DNA of 64,000 nucleotides. It comes from Stereum hirsutum FP-91666 SS1 (lineage: Eukaryota > Basidiomycota > Agaricomycetes > Russulales > Stereaceae). Each line of letters starts with the position of its first letter. Position 1 is the stretch's first letter. Below the pieces are notes generated by a model, which was not told the origin of the DNA, did not search any database, and saw only the letters and a program-made list of their open reading frames with translations. Where the stretch lies: positions 1 to 64,000 of the forward strand of contig NW_006763157.1 in NCBI RefSeq assembly GCF_000264905.1, written 5' to 3'. The position numbers were made by a program, and so were the translations under genes. Positions 1 to 9,900 of this stretch are shown one piece after another.

Positions 1-278
1 GTAAGAGGTCGGGGTGTTTATCTTGAGGTCCTTCGTAAGAGAACAGAACCCGTAAGCCTGCAGAGGCTACGGAAAGTGATTCACTAAGCGTAAAGGTGTA
101 CAAGATAAAGCTAACTACTCCGAACGCTCGATGGTCCAACACCAGCCCCCGCGCATCAGCCACAACTATACAGTATTACGTCAGACAAGATAGATGGATG
201 CGCTTTCCAGCACACCCATCTTATCTTATCCCGGGAACGCCCGCCGGTACCGCTAAGGTATAAGGCTGTCGCCTTACA
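1..278 (-). repeat. 3' LTR of the retrotransposon (lacks its first base)
   Basis: Matches 11287-11564 with no difference seen and 12682-12959 with one seen (a C/T near the end). A full LTR is 279 bp with TGTAAG...CTTACA ends; here the first T lies before the window. On the element's coding strand this is the downstream LTR, directly preceded by the polypurine tract at 279-289. Confidence 0.95.
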
Positions 279-308
279 TCCTCCCCCACTGGACCAGGCC
301 CTGGTCCA
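279..308 (-). promoter_or_regulatory. Polypurine tract plus stem-loop, copy 1 (3' end of element)
   Basis: On the minus strand the tract GTGGGGGAGGA touches the 3' LTR, the expected position of the plus-strand primer. Directly upstream, 290-308 folds on itself (arms TGGACCAG and CTGGTCCA, 3-nt loop). The ORF4 stop (TGA, 315-317) lies 6 nt before the stem. The same stem-plus-tract layout recurs after ORF3 (3284-3313) and ORF2 (6917-6957). Confidence 0.85.
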
Positions 309-314
309 CCGAAA

Positions 315-3065
315 TCAAGGCTGCATGTCCTCGTCGTTATCCGGGCGTGGAGTGGGCGACCGACGCTGAGTGGACGGCCCAGATGCCGAAGCAGACGAAG
401 AGGAGGACTGAGCGCGACCGAGCCTGGTGAGTACTTGAGATAACAACTGCTCGTTGTACTGGATGGGCTGGCTATCGGTTGGCCAGGGCGACATATCATC
501 TTCGCTCCGGCCAGCCATCAGGTTTCGACGGCGACGAGCCCAGGCTTCCAAGTCTGCGATCTCGCTGGATCCTCGAACAGCGCGACGAAGCTGACGGGCG
601 ACCGTCTCGCGATTGATGGAAGTGTTGGGGGGAAAATGAGGGCGACGGGTGCCTTCGTAGAGGAACTCGCTCATGCGGAATTCCTCCCAGGTGAGCTCCA
701 ACAAACCGGGGACTGACAAAATGCCGACAGCCTCCTGGGTGAAACGACCCAGCTCGGGGCGCCACATTTCTCGCCCAACTCGCCCGGGCGGGTATTCCTC
801 GCGGTCAGGCCCAATATGGTGAATCATCAAATGCATTAGCATATGATGGCGCAACGGGCGACCGTTGGAATCCGTGCTGACGCCGAGGGGGAGGGGTTGA
901 CCCGATGCAATATAGAATTGCTCCCACTCGTCCGGGTTATCGTAGGTATTGGGCGCGGAGATTCCACGCCGGGGGCGGCGACGCTCCCGACGGTCTGCAA
1001 ATTGGCCCATGAAGGGCATGTTCTGCCCGTATTCTTCGTTACCGGACGGGAGGTCCTCCCATGCTCCACTAGGTCCAAACGTCTCGTTGTAAAACGAGGG
1101 ACCAACTGCATAGCCATCATAAGTTCGCCCCCGATAACCTCCACGTCCAGACGGCGGGGCATAACCACCACGAGCACCTCGTGGATTTTCGAAACGTTGG
1201 GGAGGCCCCCATCCGCCCATGCGAGGCTCCTCAGGCCGTCCGAGAGGTCTAGCGTTCTGGCCCCGATCGCTGAAGAAGCGGTTGGAGGGAAGTGTACGCT
1301 GTAGGGCGAGAGGATGGATGTCACCCCTGCCTCCCAGATACCGTGGTCGAGATGGCCCAGCCGGAGGTGGGGGTTGAGAAGGAGGCGGGAGTGGAGGTTG
1401 CGATGGGCCGGTCTGTGACGAAGACTCGTCGGCAGTACGAGCGCGCTTCTCAGGAGGTTGACGAGCGGAAGTAGGGGAGGAAGATGACGGTCGAACGGGC
1501 ATAAAGCCCTCATCGCGAAGTCGAGGCCAATGTTCCACTATGAACCGGTTGGCGGACGCGGTATTGCTCATATCCAGGGTATCCTGGAACGTAAATAAGA
1601 CACTGTTGAGACGCGCGCGGGCACTAGCATTCTGGAATCGTCTATAGGCGTCCATCATAATCCACGCCTCTAGCTCCGTCAACACTGCACAGATATCAAA
1701 GTTTGAGTCGGGCCCCAAAGTCCTCTCCATAGACTCGGGGCGCTTTCGCTTATCCCCCTTATTCTTCCTCAATCTCTTCTTCATCGACGACGAAGGGTCC
1801 CTTGTCGTGATATCGAGTGCACCAAAAGAGTTGGAGGAGGCTCTCGCCTGCTCCTTCTGACGACGAGCTGCATCGCGGAAACTCTTGGTGACTTGAGCGT
1901 TCTTGCGCTTTCGCGCAGCGTCGGAGGATGTGTCACTGATCGCATCCTCCTCGGCCGAATCGATATCGCGCTCCTGGGGGTTGCTCTGACGACGGTAATA
2001 CTCTACGTCGTCCTTGAGCCGCTGCTGGTCATCCATGAGCCCAGCAATTTCGGACAGTCTGTCGTTAACCTCCGTATTGAGGGAGGAGTTACGCGCGATC
2101 TCATTCTCGAGCTCCTCACGGGTACCCCGTATCTGTCTGTGCGCCTCGTCGAGGTTGCGGCGGAATTCCCTAACCTTCCGCTCACTAACGTCGAGGTCCT
2201 CATGCAACTTCTTGTTGTTGTTCGTCATATCAGCCGCCCTCGTCGACCAACGGGACACGTCACGCGTCGCCTCCTCGCGTGCTTCGTGGAACTTATGCTC
2301 AGCGTCCGCAACGCGCGCGTTAGCGCGATCTCTCTCCTGTCGCCACTCAGAGGCCTGACGGGTGAGGGCATCACGGAGGGTTACCTCAAACTCAGCGCGC
2401 AACGCGGTTTCCCGCGCGGTAACGCGCTCGGTAGCGAGTCGCTCAGCATCGGGATGGAGCTCGGCGACGATGTGTCGATAGCGAGCGTTGAGCGCTGCGG
2501 CATAATCGTGGGGGTGAGGGCGGGACGCGTGGACGTCGCGGAGGTGATCGCGATGAACGTCGCAGTTATCGGGGCATACGCCAGGGCGGTGACAGATAGA
2601 AAGGGTGTCCGGGAGGAACTCCCAGACACCGAAGACGTTGTCGGACGCGCCGTCCGGCGAAGTAATTGGAATTATCTCGGAACCGTCAGGTTCCGAGACC
2701 GGATTGGCGGATAGAGAGCCGTTAGGCTCGGGGGCAGAGTTCTCCCTTGACATAGGAGGTGCTACGAGATTGGGGAGAGGGGCGTATCCTTCAGGATACG
2801 GAGCGGGTTGTGCTACAACCTGGGCGAGGTACTCACCTTCCCCATCTTGCTCCATAGGCTCCTCGTCCAATCCATCTCCTCCTTCGGCATCCGAAGTGGG
2901 GAGTGGAGGTAACTCCGGTGACGGAGAGCCCCCTAACGAAACGCAGGGAGACTGGGGGCGAACCGGAATCGCCGTCTCCGCGGTGTATTGAGTCTGCGCG
3001 TTAATCGCGGCTTGGTTTTGAGGTGGGTCCGACAATGGACCCGTTTTGTGTTGTTCGGCGACCAT
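315..3065 (-). CDS. Retrotransposon ORF4, coiled-coil and RGG protein of unknown function
   Basis: A 916-residue intact frame between integrase and the 3' LTR, the place occupied by env in errantiviruses. No signal peptide or membrane helix is visible, so it does not look like an envelope. From the N-terminus: an acidic Pro-rich stretch; a Cys/His-rich patch near residues 155-180 (CHRPGVCPDNC then HRDH) that could bind zinc; a long Glu/Arg-rich coiled coil (about 195-370); basic segments with KKRLRKNKGDKRKR (about 430); a globular-looking part (about 455-530); Pro-rich and Gly/Arg-rich stretches with GRGGYRGR (about 560-690), resembling RNA-binding RGG boxes; and a C-terminal Arg-rich domain ending in an acidic tail. 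The ATG at 3063-3065 is in the same frame as ORF3, separated by two TAG codons (3330-3332 and 3105-3107). I do not recognise the family. A nucleocapsid or packaging accessory role is only a guess. Confidence 0.85.
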   Translation of the reverse strand: MVAEQHKTGPLSDPPQNQAAINAQTQYTAETAIPVRPQSPCVSLGGSPSPELPPLPTSDAEGGDGLDEEPMEQDGEGEYLAQVVAQPAPYPEGYAPLPNLVAPPMSRENSAPEPNGSLSANPVSEPDGSEIIPITSPDGASDNVFGVWEFLPDTLSICHRPGVCPDNCDVHRDHLRDVHASRPHPHDYAAALNARYRHIVAELHPDAERLATERVTARETALRAEFEVTLRDALTRQASEWRQERDRANARVADAEHKFHEAREEATRDVSRWSTRAADMTNNNKKLHEDLDVSERKVREFRRNLDEAHRQIRGTREELENEIARNSSLNTEVNDRLSEIAGLMDDQQRLKDDVEYYRRQSNPQERDIDSAEEDAISDTSSDAARKRKNAQVTKSFRDAARRQKEQARASSNSFGALDITTRDPSSSMKKRLRKNKGDKRKRPESMERTLGPDSNFDICAVLTELEAWIMMDAYRRFQNASARARLNSVLFTFQDTLDMSNTASANRFIVEHWPRLRDEGFMPVRPSSSSPTSARQPPEKRARTADESSSQTGPSQPPLPPPSQPPPPAGPSRPRYLGGRGDIHPLALQRTLPSNRFFSDRGQNARPLGRPEEPRMGGWGPPQRFENPRGARGGYAPPSGRGGYRGRTYDGYAVGPSFYNETFGPSGAWEDLPSGNEEYGQNMPFMGQFADRRERRRPRRGISAPNTYDNPDEWEQFYIASGQPLPLGVSTDSNGRPLRHHMLMHLMIHHIGPDREEYPPGRVGREMWRPELGRFTQEAVGILSVPGLLELTWEEFRMSEFLYEGTRRPHFPPNTSINRETVARQLRRAVRGSSEIADLEAWARRRRNLMAGRSEDDMSPWPTDSQPIQYNEQLLSQVLTRLGRAQSSSSSASASGPSTQRRSPTPRPDNDEDMQP

Positions 3066-3283
3066 TTCTGGGCGCTGAACGGGGTTGGGGTGTTGGGTAT
3101 TGCGCTAGTTTGGTGGGGTAGGTTGTGATGGTGGTGGAGGAAGACGAAGAGGCGGGGATTCAACGCGACGCGACGCGGTAACTGTCAAGTCAAATTGAAA
3201 CCCCGCCGGCCTTTCGCGTGCCGCGGCGTGGTATTTCAGTGGCGCTATCGCTGATGTGGCACTCATTTTCATGTATGCCACAC

Positions 3284-3313
3284 CCTCCCCCACTGAACGC
3301 GACCCCGCGTTCA
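3284..3313 (-). promoter_or_regulatory. Polypurine tract plus stem-loop, copy 2 (after ORF3)
   Basis: Minus-strand arms TGAACGCG and CGCGTTCA pair perfectly (8 bp, loop GGGT) at 3294-3313 and are followed at once by GTGGGGGAGGG. The stem starts 16 nt after the ORF3 stop (TAG, 3330-3332). It shares the purine tract and layout, but not the stem sequence, with copies at 279-308 and 6917-6957. Confidence 0.8.
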
Positions 3314-3329
3314 CCGCACCGCCCCCGGA

Positions 3330-6300
3330 CTACGTTGATTCAGGTAAGAACGGCGTTTTCGGAAGCTGAGAAACCTCCGAAACGCCGTGCAGCTCCAGGT
3401 ACGGAATCATTATGTCCTTATCAGTCACATCTTGTGGATTTACCCACAAAATGTTGCCGAGCGACCACTGTACGAGCAATCGTACATGGTCATCCTGCCA
3501 GGCGTGCCCAATCACACCTGTGATGTACCAATCGTCCTTGTCGGGCTGCCCGAAGTCGTACCAGCGCGATAACTCGCGTTTAGGGAACAACCGGTCGTTG
3601 TTTGCCTGATAAGGCCTCAACAACGACATATGGAACGTGTCGTGGATGCGGCGCCGCACCATGTCTGGTGGGAGCTCCAACCGACATGTTGATGTCTCGG
3701 GCCACACACGCAATACTTTGTACGGGCCCACAAATCGAGGCAGCAATTTCTTAGCCCGTCCCTTTGGGAGACTCAAATTCTTGGTGTTGAGATACACCAA
3801 CGCGCCGGCCTTGTATTCTGGCGAGTCTCGCCGATGCTTGTTGGCTTGAAATGTTTGCTTCACACGCGATTCAATAATCGCGTCGTGAGCCTTTTCTAAA
3901 CATGAATTCGCTCTTTCGGCGAACTCACGCACCCCTTTGTATTGCGTCGACTTCTCAGTCGTTAACAGCCATTTCGGCAGATATCCGTAAGTCAACTCGA
4001 ATGGTGCATAGCCTGTGGTAGCGGAAACGCTAGAATTGAGTGCAAACTCGACCATAGGTATCCATGACTTCCAGTCCGTTTGGTCGGGCTGAACGACCTT
4101 CCGCAGGATGGCACTGATGGTCTGAATAGTGCGCTCGGATATGCCGTCCGTCTGTGGATGGAAAGACGTGGACATGAGCAGAGTAGTCCCTGCAAGCCGA
4201 TGTACCTCTTTCCAAAAGGCGGCCGTGAACTTAGGGTCACGATCGGATACGATCGATTGGGGAAATCCGTGAAGGCGGACAATCTCAGCAAGGAATTTCT
4301 CCGCAAGCTCAGTTGTCTTAACCTTCGTCGTGATTGGAATCAGATGAACTAACACCGATTTCCGGTCAACAATTACCCAGAGATAATTACAGCCGTCGGA
4401 CCATGGAAATGGACCGACGAAATCCATCGCGATGGACTCCCATGGCTGATTCGGTATTGGTAAAGAGTGGAGTAATCCATGAGGCTTCTGAGTATTCCGA
4501 TTAGATGTCTGGCATGCCTCACAGGAACTACAAAACTGCTCAATCTCTTTACCGAGTTTCGGCCACCAATAATGGCGGCGAACGTACGATGCAGTGCGCT
4601 CTTCGCCCAAGTGACCAAGTACCTTATGGGCGCTATTAAGTGCGATTTCTCGCAAGGAACGCTCACCCAATTTTCCATTGGGGATGCACAACACCATTTC
4701 ATTCTGGCGGTTACGCCCCAGTATAAGTCCTGTGGCATCATCATACTCAAACATAGAGTATTGTGACGGATTCAGAATGATATTCTTGAAGAATGGGTCA
4801 CCCTGATACTGAGACTTTACAGCCTCCATCCAGTCCTCATTGGACCTCTCAATTTCAACGTTGAGGGGAGCGTGTCCCGCCAGTGTGTCCTCAAGCGTAA
4901 ATGACCGCTCCTCGACTGTGGCCCGAAGATCTTCCGGGGAGTCTCCCGAGTCAGTACCTGGCTGCGCATATTCCTCCAAACGATGAGTTTCCTCGTCCCG
5001 TTCGACGGTTTCAGTCGGAAGTGCTTGGAGTATTTCTGTTGGCACCTTTATGGGCGATTTGGATACTCCAGGCTTCCGCCTATCCCGCTGAGAGCTGTGC
5101 CAGCTAGGTAGTGCAGGATCAAGACGCTGAGGAGCGCGCCGTTGTGATTTATCACGGAGAGTCATAGCGCGGATTTCTGCAATGCGATCCTCCATAAGGT
5201 CATCACCTTCGGGATCCAGTTTCCGATCCATATCAACGTACTCCGTCCCCGGAGGATCCTCCTGCATGGAGGCATAGTATCGCGAAAAGCAGTCAGCAAC
5301 TTTGTTAAGTCGCCCCTTGACATACCGGATCTCCTTATCATATCGAGACAGAAAATCAGACCATCGCACCTGTCTAGGTGTCAAATTATCCTGTCTGTCA
5401 AAGAATTCCAACGCGCGGTGATCGGTCACAATCACAAAGTGTCTACCGAGCAATTTATCGGACCACTTATTCAGTGCCTCAATAATGGCTAATGTCTCCT
5501 GCTCATAGGTCCGATAATTTCTTTGAGCAGATGTGAATTTCTTCGACATAAATCCCGCAGGTCGGCATTCCTGCCAAGTAGGCCCCTGGCCATAAACAGC
5601 GCCAACTCCATATACTGACGCATCACAGACCACCCAAATGGGCTCTGGTAATGCCGGGTCAATCGGCTTCAGAATGGGGTATTTACAAGCCATGGCTTTG
5701 ATTTTCTCAAAGCATGACTGATGTATGGGTCTCCATACAAATGTCCGGCCATTCCTAACCATTCCTGCAAGAACAGATGAATAGGCTGATAAATCGGGCA
5801 TAAAGCTCGACAGATATTGTACAAGGCCCAGGAACCGCTGAACTTCATTATAGTTCTTTGGCACCGGCCAGTCTCGAACCTTGGACATTTTGTCTGCGTC
5901 CGCATGCAGACCTTTATCATCTATGATATGGCCAAGGCATTCCACCCTGTTTGAGTAGATATCGCACTTACTAGTGCTTAGGTATAATTCCTCCTTTCGA
6001 AGGCGATCAAAGACCAAACGCAAATGGCGCTGGTGATCCTCAACAGTGTTAGAGAAGACGAATATATCGTCCAAATAGACGTGCACAAAATCTCCGATGA
6101 ATTCACGGAATACGTGAGTCATCAAACGCTGGAATGTGGCAGGGGCGTTACAGTCACCCTGCTGCATAACCAAACTCACAAAAGTTCCCATTGTGGTAGC
6201 GAATGCGGTTTTCCACACATCATCGTCCTCGATCCGTATTTGCTCATAAGCGTCGCTCATGTCGATCTTTGTACGATATTTGGCTTTCGCCACATCCATA

Positions 6301-6965
6301 CGGATTTGGTCCTGATCCGGGAACGGAGTAAGGTCCTTGATTGTGTTATCGTTGCGCTTCCGGCAATCAACTACGGTGCGTAGTTTATTATTCTTCTTCG
6401 GAATGCATAATAATGGGGGAGCCTGGGGAACAGGTCGCTCCACCCACCAACCATTCTCGGAATATTTGGTGATCTTGTCCCGGAGTTCTCCTCTCAGAGC
6501 CTCAGGACATCGAGGCATATGGTACCTTTCGGTACGGTGTTCATCTATCAGGGGTATGCGATGATTTATCGCCCTCTTCTTCGGCAACCGTGGAGGAGCT
6601 GGACAGATAATGTCCATGGTCGACTCATACCACTCCTTCCGGAGCCGGTCGATCTCATCCTTTTCCGCAGCCCGTTGCCTTGCTTCAGGTGAGTTTTCAC
6701 CCTCAAATGCCTCCTTAACCGCTCTTCGCAGAGTCTGTTTCTCAGTCTTAGTCAATACCGGTGACGGTTCTGGGGTGCTACTATGCAAAGACGGTACACT
6801 ATCGCTGTTAAGTGATGCAAAATCATATATTGGCCGGCTACGACTATATTCATTGGTCCGTTTCACTCGAAATTTATCTGGTTCCTTAGGTTTGGAGGAC
6901 GTGGAGTTATCCGCCCCCTCCCCCACTGGTGCAGGATCCGCGTGAGCGGCCCCTGCATCCTCAAT
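3330..6965 (-). CDS. Retrotransposon ORF3: reverse transcriptase, RNase H, integrase (pol)
   Basis: Open from the codon after the ORF2 TGA (6966-6968) to TAG at 3330-3332. Numbering from the GTG at 6926: reverse transcriptase about 130-310 with the active-site box VYLDDIFVFS (about 285); RNase H about 430-540 (CDASVYGVGA, TDHRALEFF); integrase zinc finger about 760-800 (HKVLGHLG, then CSSCEAC); integrase core with Asp in AMDFVGPF, Asp in VSDRDPKF and Glu in HPQTDGISER (about 835-930); GPY/F-type C-terminal module and HDTFHMSLLRPY (about 1095). There is no ATG until residue 104 of the frame, just before the RT, and none between the TGA and that point. The natural product is therefore probably an ORF2-ORF3 fusion made by TGA readthrough. 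No clear chromodomain is seen at the C-terminus. Confidence 0.95.
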   Translation of the reverse strand: MEDAGAAHADPAPVGEGADNSTSSKPKEPDKFRVKRTNEYSRSRPIYDFASLNSDSVPSLHSSTPEPSPVLTKTEKQTLRRAVKEAFEGENSPEARQRAAEKDEIDRLRKEWYESTMDIICPAPPRLPKKRAINHRIPLIDEHRTERYHMPRCPEALRGELRDKITKYSENGWWVERPVPQAPPLLCIPKKNNKLRTVVDCRKRNDNTIKDLTPFPDQDQIRMDVAKAKYRTKIDMSDAYEQIRIEDDDVWKTAFATTMGTFVSLVMQQGDCNAPATFQRLMTHVFREFIGDFVHVYLDDIFVFSNTVEDHQRHLRLVFDRLRKEELYLSTSKCDIYSNRVECLGHIIDDKGLHADADKMSKVRDWPVPKNYNEVQRFLGLVQYLSSFMPDLSAYSSVLAGMVRNGRTFVWRPIHQSCFEKIKAMACKYPILKPIDPALPEPIWVVCDASVYGVGAVYGQGPTWQECRPAGFMSKKFTSAQRNYRTYEQETLAIIEALNKWSDKLLGRHFVIVTDHRALEFFDRQDNLTPRQVRWSDFLSRYDKEIRYVKGRLNKVADCFSRYYASMQEDPPGTEYVDMDRKLDPEGDDLMEDRIAEIRAMTLRDKSQRRAPQRLDPALPSWHSSQRDRRKPGVSKSPIKVPTEILQALPTETVERDEETHRLEEYAQPGTDSGDSPEDLRATVEERSFTLEDTLAGHAPLNVEIERSNEDWMEAVKSQYQGDPFFKNIILNPSQYSMFEYDDATGLILGRNRQNEMVLCIPNGKLGERSLREIALNSAHKVLGHLGEERTASYVRRHYWWPKLGKEIEQFCSSCEACQTSNRNTQKPHGLLHSLPIPNQPWESIAMDFVGPFPWSDGCNYLWVIVDRKSVLVHLIPITTKVKTTELAEKFLAEIVRLHGFPQSIVSDRDPKFTAAFWKEVHRLAGTTLLMSTSFHPQTDGISERTIQTISAILRKVVQPDQTDWKSWIPMVEFALNSSVSATTGYAPFELTYGYLPKWLLTTEKSTQYKGVREFAERANSCLEKAHDAIIESRVKQTFQANKHRRDSPEYKAGALVYLNTKNLSLPKGRAKKLLPRFVGPYKVLRVWPETSTCRLELPPDMVRRRIHDTFHMSLLRPYQANNDRLFPKRELSRWYDFGQPDKDDWYITGVIGHAWQDDHVRLLVQWSLGNILWVNPQDVTDKDIMIPYLELHGVSEVSQLPKTPFLPEST
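6917..6957 (-). promoter_or_regulatory. Stem-loop plus purine tract, copy 3 (after the ORF2 TGA)
   Basis: On the minus strand the ORF2 TGA is followed by an 8-nt spacer (ATTGAGGA), then a stem with outer arms TGCAGG/CCTGCA, a 2x2 internal loop, inner arms CCGC/GCGG and tetraloop TCAC. Next come CCA and GTGGGGGAGGGG. The loop TCAC could pair with GTGG of the purine tract, giving a possible H-type pseudoknot. An 8-nt spacer before a pseudoknot is the arrangement known for gammaretroviral gag-pol readthrough. Confidence 0.75.
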
Positions 6966-9900
6966 TCAACCAGACGTCTCGAACCGGACAGTCTTTTGCG
7001 CACGCAAAGACGTCGGATTCTTATGCTTTGGGGCGATATTCTTCGGGAGCATATCCAAATCCGGTCCATCAGCCTTGCTACGGCGAGGCCGAGACATCCT
7101 TCGAGCAACCCGCTGCTCCTTAACACGCTTACGCACCAAACGTTCCCGTTCCAGTGTTAAACACGCGTATTCGACACCATTAACGGTGGCAATGAATCGA
7201 TCAAAGTCCAGTATAACCTTGTTTCTGGTAAGGAACGGCGTACCAATGATAACATCATAATAATCGACGTTAGCAACATCAAAATAGATCGGGAGCGACT
7301 GATCTCCCAACCCGACGGTGGTATTCACACCGTGGTTAATGCGACCCTTACTTCCAACCGTTCCCAGTTGAAGGGTCATAGGATGTTTAAGTTCAATAGC
7401 TTCGACTTCCGAAGAAATAACAGCCTCCGGACTGATTGCATTAGTGGTACTGCCGGAGTCCAGCAGGGTATACAGCTGCTGACCCTTTACGGTCATCATG
7501 ACAGCCATAACCCGGCACTCCTCCGCGCTGCGCTGAGGCTGCTCGCTGTCCTTAGGATTGCGGTTGATGTTTGCATCATACACCCAGGACGCAATAGCCT
7601 CTTCCTTGTTAGACAACTCACGCTCCGGAGCCATAGCAGCGAGGCGAACCAACGATCCCTCGTCATCCACTGATACAACTCGCAATTGCTGCGAACGAGG
7701 TACGTAGTCCGTAGTGTCCTCCTCGTCAGACGAACCAGAGTCTAGATGATCCAGACTGCTATCAACCACATAATCGCAAGAAACCTGGGCAGGGTGGTCA
7801 TCCCCTTGCTCAGCGCCGCTGTTTGCCCTACCGACCTCAGATTCGGACTCATACAGCAACGCTTCTGCTTCACGGAGACGCTCACGCAATCGGTTACGAT
7901 AGCGTGACTTTTTCTCGCGATTGCAGCGATTTTTCAGTCTTTGCTTCACCACTCCGTCCGCCTGTGAAGACGGTTCGGCTACTTCCCTCTCCGTGGAACC
8001 CACGGGAGCAGGGACAGTATCATAGAGCCCCGCTATAACAACGATCGCTCGTTGTACTCCTTCTGCGAGGATGACATCCATACCCTTGCTCGGGTCCAAT
8101 GCATCGCGCATAATATTCAGATCGTGGATCGAAGCGGAAACCGCTTCGTCCCAGCCTAGACGGTAGATCTCCTCCCAAGTATTGGGGTGGTGGCTTCCAA
8201 CAATAGGATTCTCGAACGCGGTTGCGAGGTCCTCGCATTCACTTAGTGACGGAACTGCGTCTATTGTGACATGTTCAGCAATCTCCTCATCTTCAGTGAG
8301 CGGTTGGACAGACATCGCTCGGAGTTGAGGATTATCAGACGATCCCTCGTCCCCTTCCTCCAAGTCCTCGATGTACATTGATCGCAATTTGGGATTAATG
8401 GATCCGCCCTGATCAACGGAGTCCTCAGGTCGGGAGGATGGGACATCCTCGGGGCTAGAGTCATACTGAATAGCTCCCCTCTGATCGGAATCATAGTCGG
8501 CCTCATATGCCGGGGTCAACCCAGCATCCGAATCATACTGAGGCCCGTCGTTTCCGACCCTGGAGTCCCCTGCTTCACTGCGGGCATCGTGCATTGCTGC
8601 AATGTACTCCGTTTCGATGCGGGCCGCATTGATACGGGCAGTATTGGTGTATTTCGTGCGGGTAGGGCACTCATTGGACCAATGCCCCTCTTTACCGCAC
8701 AACCTGCATTGATTAGCCCCAAGCTTTGCAGCTGGGATAGCGCTAGGTTTTGCAGTTGAGGTGGAGCCTCCTGATCTGAATGGTTGAGACGGGGTTCGTC
8801 TGGCATCACGATTGAACGATCTATCACGTCGTCCCGTACGATCACGACTGCGGTCTCGATCTCTCGATGGACTACGAGAGTGATCTCGTTGCTCACGGTC
8901 TCTCAGTCGGGGCGATCTCTCGCGTTCCGCTACTCGTGGAGTTGAATTAGCCGGACGAGGAGTAGAGGCACCAGTGGTGGTCCTCTTGTTGGCGGCTTGT
9001 GCCAACTTAGCCTCCTCCTTCCGCTTGTTTTCCTTCAAACTCCGCTCAACATGCAGGGCCGATGCAACTAGAGTCTTCATGTCATTCTCTTCAGGGGACA
9101 GTCCATAGGGTACCATCATTTGACTGGTGACACGTCCGGGGATACCATTCCAAAACTTCTTTCGAAGGGAGTAGGCGTCCGGCATCTGTATCATTTTTCC
9201 AGCTAGGAAAATCATTTCATCATAGTAGGCAGCAATGCCCTCTTCCGGATTATACGCACAAGCCTGATATTTTTCCACAGCAGTCGTCGCCGAACTCCGG
9301 TGTACAAATCGGTCATACAGCCCACGAATCACATCGACCGTACGCATTGTAACGCCCATTTGAGCGGCGCCATCAACCTCACGGTTGAACCAGTCCAGAG
9401 CGCGGCCTTTCAAATTATTACCGATTATTTCTATTCGGTCTTCGTCGATTTCAGAATTCATTCCGCACAAATGTAATATGCGCATCATACGAAACAGTTG
9501 GATACAAAATTGCTCGAGGACGTCGAAATCGTCCTCGCCCGAATACTGTGTAATGTCAAACTTATAATTCTTCGCTACCGAGGAGTTGACTGTTGTCTTC
9601 AATTCGCGGCCAAGCTTTCGCTTGAACCGTTCAATCAGCCGTTCCCTATCATGATTGCTCTGACCGATCATGCCCACTTGCGGGGTGTTAGGGACCATGC
9701 TAGTACCATCTGCAAACTGCCCACTTGGCAATAGCGGACTCTGCATCCGGTGAATGGCCGAAGCAGATGATGGAACAAAATCAGACCTGGCTGCCTGAGG
9801 GACATTAGGAACCCGGGCACTGATGGATGGACCAACACTTGGTGGCGCTCTATCGTATCCGATAGGTTCGCCATCTCGGAAGCGAACATTCGTATAGGCT

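Noticed and set aside
1893..2714. 273-codon plus-strand frame inside the retrotransposon
   Set aside because: Antisense shadow of the Arg/Glu-rich coiled coil of ORF4; GTG or no good start, no domain.
315..3065. ORF4 as an envelope glycoprotein
   Set aside because: Located where env would be, but no signal peptide, no transmembrane helix and highly charged.
3105..3329. 74-codon frame between ORF3 and ORF4 as a separate gene
   Set aside because: It contains the stem-loop and purine tract and has no domain; better viewed as inter-ORF sequence.
3600..3700. Integrase chromodomain
   Set aside because: The C-terminal region after HDTFHMSLLRPY has no clear chromodomain signature.
6924..6926. GTG as start codon of ORF3
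   Set aside because: Eukaryotic GTG starts are rare; the frame continues upstream to the ORF2 TGA, so readthrough is more likely.
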